Below the pieces are notes generated by a model, which had not been told where the DNA came from, ran no database searches, and was given only the letters and a program-made list of their open reading frames with translations. The translations under genes and the position numbers were made by a program. Positions 59,394 to 64,000 of a stretch of DNA of 64,000 nt are shown one piece after another. The stretch comes from Comamonas testosteroni. GTDB lineage: Bacteria; Pseudomonadota; Gammaproteobacteria; Burkholderiales; Burkholderiaceae_C. The stretch spans positions 620,001-684,000 of the forward strand of contig NZ_CP129672.1 in assembly GCF_030505195.1 (NCBI RefSeq), given 5' to 3'. Each line of letters begins with the position of its first letter. Positions within the stretch are counted from its first letter, which is position 1.

Positions 59394-59615
59394 ATGCACA
59401 TCGAACATCACTACAACTGGCGCTATCAAGACCATCTCGGCAAGTGGCGCACCACCAGTTACCTCTGCTCCGAAGAGTCGATCAAAAAGGAGTTCCCAAG
59501 TGCCACCCCGGTTCAAGGAACGCTCAGAGTCGTCGAGGTGACCGACACGCTGGACGAATACTGGGAGCGCACGCGCCAAAACACCATGCCGGGTGTAGTG
59601 CGCAAGCCGGAATGA
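59394..59615 (+). CDS. 73-residue phage-type protein of unknown function
   Basis: The frame begins MHIEHHYNWRYQDHLGKWRT and contains TSYLCSEESIKKEFPSATPV. It starts 17 bases after the LexA box and overlaps the next gene by ATGA, so the two form an SOS-controlled pair. It is short, His/Trp-rich near the N terminus and has no known domain. Confidence 0.65.
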   Translation: MHIEHHYNWRYQDHLGKWRTTSYLCSEESIKKEFPSATPVQGTLRVVEVTDTLDEYWERTRQNTMPGVVRKPE

Positions 59616-59824
59616 TGATGATCGGTGAGGACTGGCACCCCACCCTGCTGCACACACCGGGCCGATACGGATATCCCATTGCGCGCATCCTGCCTGGCAG
59701 CGCCAGCGACTACATCACAGAAGCAGTCCACCCAGGATGGGTGCTTGTCTTCACCATCGAGGGTGGTCTTGTGTTCTTTGGGCCAGGTCCGGCAAGCGTG
59801 ACGCGCTCCCCTGCCCCTTTTTGA
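59612..59824 (+). CDS. 70-residue phage-type protein of unknown function
   Basis: The frame starts ATGATGATG at 59612, overlapping the previous stop, and encodes MMMIGEDWHPTLLHTPGRYG, then ITEAVHPGWVLVFTIEGGLV. Translation is probably coupled to the upstream gene. A hydrophobic core but no signal peptide is seen. No family recognised. Confidence 0.6.
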   Translation: MMMIGEDWHPTLLHTPGRYGYPIARILPGSASDYITEAVHPGWVLVFTIEGGLVFFGPGPASVTRSPAPF

Positions 59825-59846
59825 GCGATGTAAATCGTACTTCTAG

Positions 59847-60710
59847 TCAGTCGTCAGTCATCAACGCTTCATAGTCTTGTGCACTGATTTGGATTTTCTT
59901 GACATCGGAGACAACCTTACTGCTTCCGTCCGTGTACTCCACCTTAATGCTGCGAATTCGATATGACTGAACAACATCCGTCATCCACATGTAGTCCTTA
60001 GAGTAAGAAGCCGTTTCACCAGGTGCAATTGGACCAATTCCGCGCAGCGTCGGTGACGCCCCCCCTCGTGCGTTACCTAAGACCGGGTCACCGACAGCAT
60101 TCAGCCCAGCAACAGTAAAGGACACATACTTAATTGTCTTTTTGCTCGAGTTCAAAACCGTCGCTTTAAAGCCTGTTCCCTCCGTGTAATCACTGACGTC
60201 AAAGATGCTTGACTTAAAAAGCGTTATGCCGTGCTTGCCAGTCGCATCTATGGCTGCAATTGCCTGATCCAGTTCGTTTTTACGTGCAATCAGAGAGAAC
60301 CTCCGCCATTTTTCAGTACTGGCCTCGATTTGATCTGGCTCTATCGCGGCGACACGTTTTTCATTCTCATTCGTCATGAATACAGCATCGACTGGTACTA
60401 AGCGCTCATTTCCGGCGTATAGAACCTCGAAGAAATCCGTAGTGACATTTCCTCCATAGCGCGAAACGCAGGACACCTTACGAACCACAACAACAAGAGC
60501 TCGATTAGGTAGTTTTTTCGGCACTTCAAGCGTGCAAGTTGCAGATAAACGAATTCCAGCGTCTGCTGTCCTTTTAAGCATGCCTAGGGCTGGCTCAACA
60601 GCCGGCACAGTTGTAGTCACACCAAGTACTGGCGCAGACTCATTAGAGGTCTGTGCGAAGACAAGGGGCGAAGCACACGCCACGATGAGGCCTAAAACTG
60701 GCTTGAACAA
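59847..60710 (-). CDS. Secreted protein of unknown function, low-GC cargo gene
   Basis: The 287-residue protein starts at TTG 60710 with GAGGGG 5 bases before it. A signal peptide MFKPVLGLIVACASPLVFAQ is clear. The mature part has alternating beta patterns: RLSATCTLEVPKKLPNRALV, VRKVSCVSRYGGNVTTDFFE, FKATVLNSSKKTIKYVSFTV and SYRIRSIKVEYTDGSS, suggesting two beta-sandwich domains. The second resembles Fn3/DUF-type domains in outer surface proteins. Its base composition is clearly lower in GC than the window. A lysogenic-conversion role is possible, not shown. Confidence 0.75.
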   Translation of the reverse strand: MFKPVLGLIVACASPLVFAQTSNESAPVLGVTTTVPAVEPALGMLKRTADAGIRLSATCTLEVPKKLPNRALVVVVRKVSCVSRYGGNVTTDFFEVLYAGNERLVPVDAVFMTNENEKRVAAIEPDQIEASTEKWRRFSLIARKNELDQAIAAIDATGKHGITLFKSSIFDVSDYTEGTGFKATVLNSSKKTIKYVSFTVAGLNAVGDPVLGNARGGASPTLRGIGPIAPGETASYSKDYMWMTDVVQSYRIRSIKVEYTDGSSKVVSDVKKIQISAQDYEALMTDD

Positions 60711-60828
60711 AATTACCCCTCAGTAGATACGATTTGTTTCAATCATACCCAAGTGAGGAGAGTTACTTTCAACCGGAAAAAACAGCTAATTGCGATTGCT
60801 GAGAATTCAAGAGTCCAGCGTTACCGAC

Positions 60829-60860
60829 CCTCTGCTACATTCCCTCACAAATACAGAGCA
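60829..60860 (+). promoter_or_regulatory. Repeated promoter module (copy 2)
   Basis: CTCTGCTACATTCCCTCACA lies 35 bases before the start at 60873. TGCTACATT is an extended -10. The same sequence is before 61518 and, with few changes, before 57820. Confidence 0.55.
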
Positions 60861-60872
60861 GCAGAGGGAAAC

Positions 60873-61406
60873 ATGCAGTCAAAGAACAGTGCGCTTGCAG
60901 TGCGCCTCAACATCAAACTTGTACTCGCCGCCACAGTACTGATAGCTACCGTTGGCGCCCATGCACAGAGCTCTTGGCGCATGGATAAGAAAGGCGCTGC
61001 AGGCCCAGTAGCGGTGCTCGATCTTCCCGCTGAGGGCGGAAACAATCGGGTCGCAATGCTTGCATACGAATATGCACGCCGATGTTCGCCACTATTCACC
61101 TACGCTGAGATAAAAGGCCGGCAATTTGGTGCAGGCGAGAAGCAAATGGCCTTGCCGTCCGGCCGCGCCTTTGGCAGCGTGAATGGCAACAGATACACCG
61201 GCCCGGGTGCAGTATCTGTGTATGCAAATGCCGTAGAAGTCGGATTTGGGATGCCACAGGACATGGCGCAGATTGTGACCTTCGGCAAGGTCACGTCGCT
61301 GTCTTTCGTTACCCCAGCAGGAAAGGAAGTGTCCATTCCTACTCGCGGGCTCTCGGAAGCAGCTGGTGCAGCCTTTGAAGCATGCGCTCAAAGGGTTGGT
61401 CGATAG
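60873..61406 (+). CDS. Secreted protein of unknown function
   Basis: The 177-residue protein has a signal peptide (VRLNIKLVLAATVLIATVGA, cleavage near AHA). The mature part includes WRMDKKGAAGPVAVLDLPAE, MLAYEYARRCSPLFTYAEIK, SVNGNRYTGPGAVSVYANAV and PAGKEVSIPTRGLSEAAGAA. Start ATG 60873 follows GAGGGAA; the upstream extension has no signal-peptide logic. One Cys pair is present (in RRCSP and EACAQRV). It may be expressed from the same type of promoter as the lipoprotein gene at 61518. Confidence 0.72.
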   Translation: MQSKNSALAVRLNIKLVLAATVLIATVGAHAQSSWRMDKKGAAGPVAVLDLPAEGGNNRVAMLAYEYARRCSPLFTYAEIKGRQFGAGEKQMALPSGRAFGSVNGNRYTGPGAVSVYANAVEVGFGMPQDMAQIVTFGKVTSLSFVTPAGKEVSIPTRGLSEAAGAAFEACAQRVGR

Positions 61407-61479
61407 CCTGCGAGCGGCATCCACACTTTTCGCAGTGACCTGTATGCATCGAAAAAGCCCGTCTCAACGACGAGCATGC

Positions 61480-61510
61480 GCTCTGCTACATTCCTTCACA
61501 TAGGAGGAAT
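61480..61510 (+). promoter_or_regulatory. Repeated promoter module (copy 3)
   Basis: CTCTGCTACATTCCTTCACA followed by AGGAGG matches the copies at 60829 and 57780. TGCTACATT is an extended -10; the spacing to the start is the same as in the 57820 copy. Confidence 0.55.
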
Positions 61511-61517
61511 GAGAGAG

Positions 61518-61769
61518 ATGAGAGCTTTTCAAATCGCTGCTGTTATTGCTGCATGCGTCGCCCTGTCCGCATGTGCAAGCAAGCACGAAATTACATCGTC
61601 TACACCGCGCACAGTTGAGATCAAGGGAACGGCCTGGGACTTTGCAGACAATCAAAAAGCATTTGATCTGGCCCAAGCCCAATGCCAGAAGCAGGGGCGG
61701 CATGCCGCGCTTGCCAAGGATGGTGGCTCCAAGCCAAACGCTTGGTGGGTTTTCGACTGCGTTCTCTAA
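61518..61769 (+). CDS. Small lipoprotein of unknown function
   Basis: The 83-residue protein starts MRAFQIAAVIAACVALSACA; LSAC is a lipobox with the lipidated Cys at residue 19. The mature part has TVEIKGTAWDFADNQKAFDL and QCQKQGRHAALAKDGG, ending WWVFDCVL. AGGAGG stands 10 bases before ATG 61518; the ATG at 61509 is too close to it. A broken copy of its leader and first codons lies at 57770-57858. Confidence 0.75.
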   Translation: MRAFQIAAVIAACVALSACASKHEITSSTPRTVEIKGTAWDFADNQKAFDLAQAQCQKQGRHAALAKDGGSKPNAWWVFDCVL

Positions 61770-62579
61770 TTACTTTTTCCCAAGCCAAGCAGATCCGATC
61801 ATCCCTGCCGCGCTCCCGAGCCCGCCCCACAGCGAATTGCTTGAGGATCCAGCAGCGATCTGGTTCTGATTGATCTGGCTATAGGTGTTCGCGGCCCCAG
61901 CCAATCCTGCCAGGGCGCCTGCGTACCCTGAATTCAGAATCCCCTGCCCGCTCGTGGCCGCGCCCAGTCCAGCATTGGCGCTACCCACGGCACCCGCACC
62001 GATTTGCGATGCGATAGAGGCATTTGTGCCCTGGCTGCTGGCGATATTGCGGCCCAGGTTGGCCGCGTCCATGCGCCGGGCATAGCCCTGCTGCTCCACC
62101 GCTTTCATGGCGGTATTCGCCGCGCCGGCCTTGGCTTTGGCCGCGCCAATGTCCAAAGCTCCGGCCATGGCCATCACCTTGCCGCTGGCGGGGTTCACCC
62201 CCGAGCGCTCCATGGCGCGCATCGTGGCTCCGCGCTGGGCAGCGATACTGGTTTCCACGTCGGCGCTCGCGCTGGCAGCCTCGGCCGCGCGACGCTCCGG
62301 AGTGTCATAGGCCTGGGCATCTGCTACCAGCTTCTGCTCGAGCGGGCGATAGGTGCTGGTGTAGTCCTCGTAGCCTGCCTGGGCCACCTTGTTCTGCAGG
62401 TTCTGGGCTTCCAGCTGCGAACGGGATACCTGGTCGGCAATAGCCGTGGCCGTTGCGCGTTCATCAGCCGTCTCGCCGTAGATCTGCTTTGCCCAGTCCA
62501 ATTGTTCCCTGGACAGCTGCGCCTGCATCAGGGCGGCCGCGTTGGCCCCGGAGTTATCAACCTTGGTGCTCTTTCCCAT
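61770..62579 (-). CDS. Phage virion-associated protein, Ala/Gly-rich (possible internal virion protein)
   Basis: The 269-residue protein starts MGKSTKVDNSGANAAALMQA. Its first half is a long coiled coil (LSREQLDWAKQIYGETADER, QAQNLQNKVAQAG-like), and the second half is Ala/Gly-rich with hydrophobic patches up to the end (GGLGSAAGMIGSAWLGKK). This plan resembles ejection or internal virion proteins of short-tailed phages. The family is inferred from composition and neighbours, not a sure match. Confidence 0.6.
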   Translation of the reverse strand: MGKSTKVDNSGANAAALMQAQLSREQLDWAKQIYGETADERATATAIADQVSRSQLEAQNLQNKVAQAGYEDYTSTYRPLEQKLVADAQAYDTPERRAAEAASASADVETSIAAQRGATMRAMERSGVNPASGKVMAMAGALDIGAAKAKAGAANTAMKAVEQQGYARRMDAANLGRNIASSQGTNASIASQIGAGAVGSANAGLGAATSGQGILNSGYAGALAGLAGAANTYSQINQNQIAAGSSSNSLWGGLGSAAGMIGSAWLGKK

Positions 62580-62582
62580 TGC

Positions 62583-63200
62583 TCAGTCCTTTCCGGCGCG
62601 CTGCGCCCGCTCCTGGCCGCAGCCAATCCGTTTCGAGAATCCCGTGTGGGTGATCTGCCCACCCACAAACCGCGCCAGGCGCCCGGCATTGTTGGCCTCG
62701 CGCGAATGGCAGCTCATCTGCACGCGCCCCAGGTGCTCCAGCACCCGCTCGGCATAGCGCCACAAATGAACCACCGTCAGGCCGCCGCGCGCGCCCTGCT
62801 CTATAAACAGCATGTCGTCACAGGCCACCGGCTCGCCAGTATTCAGGTCCTGATAGAGGTTCAGCCAAACGCTGCCCAGCAGCACGCCGTCGCGGCGCAC
62901 GGTCAGAATCAGCAGCTGTCCGGAGCGCTCAATCTGGCGCAGCTCATCCCACTGCACTTTGGCCGGCACGCCATGGGGCAAGGTTTCCTCGAGGAACCGC
63001 AGGCGCTGCGCGGCCAGCTCGCCGGCGGCCGGATCCGGTCCCAGCTGCTCGGCCTGGAACACCAGGTCGCCGCGCCGCTCCACCGCCACCGCGCCCACGG
63101 ACAGATCCGGCAGGCACTCGGCCACCACCTCGCGCGCCACATCGACGGTCAAGGGCTGTCCGATACGTTTGGCCAGGGCCACAGCAAGCAATCCACGCAT
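62583..63200 (-). CDS. Phage-encoded protein, possible GNAT-type acyltransferase
   Basis: The 205-residue protein starts MRGLLAVALAKRIGQPLTVD with GGAGAA before the ATG at 63200. LLILTVRRDGVLLGSVWLNLYQDLNTGEPV and DDMLFIEQGARGGLTVVHLWRYAERVLEHLG resemble the strand order of GNAT proteins found among phage structural genes. The stop is 3 bases from the next gene's start region. No catalytic residue can be assigned. Confidence 0.55.
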   Translation of the reverse strand: MRGLLAVALAKRIGQPLTVDVAREVVAECLPDLSVGAVAVERRGDLVFQAEQLGPDPAAGELAAQRLRFLEETLPHGVPAKVQWDELRQIERSGQLLILTVRRDGVLLGSVWLNLYQDLNTGEPVACDDMLFIEQGARGGLTVVHLWRYAERVLEHLGRVQMSCHSREANNAGRLARFVGGQITHTGFSKRIGCGQERAQRAGKD

Positions 63201-63270
63201 TGGTTCTCCAGCGCCAGCAAATCCGGCAGGGCAAATGAAACGACGGCCCAGCACAAGATTCAAGGGGGTA

Positions 63271-63558
63271 TCAGAAGACTGCCCAGAACACCGCTATGCA
63301 TGCAGCCATAGGCACAAGAGCATCCAGCACACTGCCCTTACTCCAGGCGCGCGAATCAAACCCACCCCACCAGGGCATGCCCGTGCGATGCCCTCCAGCA
63401 AATGCCTGAATCCATCGGTACTCGGCCTGGGTGTGCTCGCGCGCCAGCCACCAGCTGCAGGCCAGCGCGCCACCCAACCACCAGTTACCCACCGCCAGGC
63501 CGACTAGGGCCTGTGCCAGCAGGGCGATCAGGGCGTGAATCAGTGGCGTCCAGTCCAT
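63271..63558 (-). CDS. Small phage membrane protein (holin-like by topology)
   Basis: The 95-residue protein has hydrophobic stretches LIHALIALLAQALVGLAVGN and LGGALACSWWLA near the N terminus and VLDALVPMAACIAVFWAVF at the C terminus. GAAGGAG lies 10 bases before ATG 63558. Size and topology would suit a holin or a virion membrane protein, but the family was not recognised. Confidence 0.6.
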   Translation of the reverse strand: MDWTPLIHALIALLAQALVGLAVGNWWLGGALACSWWLAREHTQAEYRWIQAFAGGHRTGMPWWGGFDSRAWSKGSVLDALVPMAACIAVFWAVF

Positions 63559-63559
63559 A

Positions 63560-63994
63560 TCAGGCGACTCCTTCAACTATTTGCTGAGGAGGTGCATCGA
63601 GTTGCTGCTGCAGCGCGGCAATCGTGGCCTTCTGCGCCTCAATCACCTGCTCTTGCTGGGTGGTCAGCGAAGTTGCCGCCTCCAGCTGTGCACGCTGGTC
63701 GGCCAAGGCCTGCGTTGCATCAGCAAGCGCGGCTTGAGCCTGGTCCAGCTGTGACTGGCGTTCGGCCAGCGAGGCTTTCAAGGCCTCGACCTGAGCCAGA
63801 GCTGCAACAGTGGCCGCACCCAGTACATGGTCCAGATCCTGGCCAGTGATCGGCAGAGGCTCGCTAATCGATGCGCCGGGCAGGATGGTGTTGCCATCCA
63901 GGATTTCAGTAATGGTCTGGTGCTGGGCACCGATCGTCCCGTCATCACGGTGCAGGATCTGGGTCCAATAGGGGCGCGTGCGCTTGGTAAGCAT
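63560..63994 (-). CDS. Phage coiled-coil protein (tail fibre or fibre-associated)
   Basis: The 144-residue protein starts MLTKRTRPYWTQILHRDDGT. After a short N-terminal region (residues 1-65) it is a long coiled coil: VEALKASLAERQSQLDQAQA, DATQALADQRAQLEAATSLT, QQEQVIEAQKATIAALQQQL. Trimeric coiled coils of this kind occur in tail fibres. It lies one base after the start of the next gene and its upstream part touches the window edge. Confidence 0.55.
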   Translation of the reverse strand: MLTKRTRPYWTQILHRDDGTIGAQHQTITEILDGNTILPGASISEPLPITGQDLDHVLGAATVAALAQVEALKASLAERQSQLDQAQAALADATQALADQRAQLEAATSLTTQQEQVIEAQKATIAALQQQLDAPPQQIVEGVA

Positions 63995-64000
63995 GTGAAT

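Larger units (their letters stand above)
58317..64000. mobile_element. Edge of an integrated element, probably a prophage (continues past the window)
   Basis: The tRNA-Val 3' fragment and its terminator mark the left boundary, since they retain the original downstream flank at lower coordinates. To the right lie a SRAP gene with a LexA box, small genes of lower GC, and a closely packed minus-strand set of phage-like structural genes. No integrase is visible, so it would be at the other end, where an intact tRNA-Val is expected. Confidence 0.6.

Overview
The window looks like a chromosomal segment of a high-GC betaproteobacterium of the family Comamonadaceae, most likely a Comamonas close to C. 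testosteroni. The basis is the housekeeping content (map-glnD, psd, purL, a stand-alone infA, ppiD), a Bug-family solute receptor, a SCP2-thiolase/MaoC beta-oxidation operon, and IS5 and IS110 remnants. The species is an inference; no rRNA gene is present.

Layout. 1-6.8 kb: a truncated AraC-type regulator diverges from a seven-gene acyl-CoA degradation operon (SCP2-type thiolase, two MaoC-type hydratases, SDR, acyl-CoA dehydrogenase, acyl-CoA ligase, enoyl-CoA hydratase). 6.9-15.2 kb: DEDDy exonuclease, diguanylate cyclase, metY, the ergothioneine pair egtD-egtB, an OmpW porin, a DUF808 membrane protein and a 69-residue protein. 15.3-23.4 kb: a five-gene minus-strand operon, SWIM - DUF5691 - MoxR AAA+ - DUF5682 - VWA. 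It is a recurring but functionally unassigned module and the best candidate here for a poorly described system; its DUF5682 protein carries two GxxH motifs typical of TIKI/TraB-like proteins. 23.8-28.2 kb: a FecI-FecR-TonB receptor iron-signalling set. 28.3-38.3 kb: purL, map, glnD, psd, infA and tRNA-Pro. 38.3-41.1 kb: tRNA-fMet, a possible iron-regulated short RNA, a 49-residue protein, and a patch of broken genes (a His-rich lipoprotein, IS5 and IS110 fragments).

41.1-49.5 kb holds an acid-sugar (threonate/erythronate type) catabolic cluster: a Bug receptor diverging from a GntR regulator, then a GntP permease, dehydrogenase, OtnK-type kinase, OtnC-type decarboxylase, OtnI-type isomerase and an alpha/beta hydrolase. 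A 17-base element is shared by its two outward promoters, and decayed IS5 copies in the same orientation lie on both sides. 50.3-52.7 kb: two tandem tRNA-His genes and a PpiD-like foldase. 52.9-58.3 kb: an accessory block (TetR regulator, TIM-barrel enzyme, two different hydrolases, a small ORF, IS5 remnant) lying between two tRNA 3'-end-like remnants.

58.3 kb to the end is the edge of an integrated element, probably a prophage. It begins at a tRNA-Val(UAC) 3' fragment and carries a YedK-type SRAP gene under a LexA box, small secreted-protein genes that share a promoter module, and a run of probable phage structural genes on the minus strand that continues past the window. The second remnant and the duplicated promoter module suggest repeated insertion at one tRNA locus. 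No CRISPR array, rRNA gene or integrase gene was seen.
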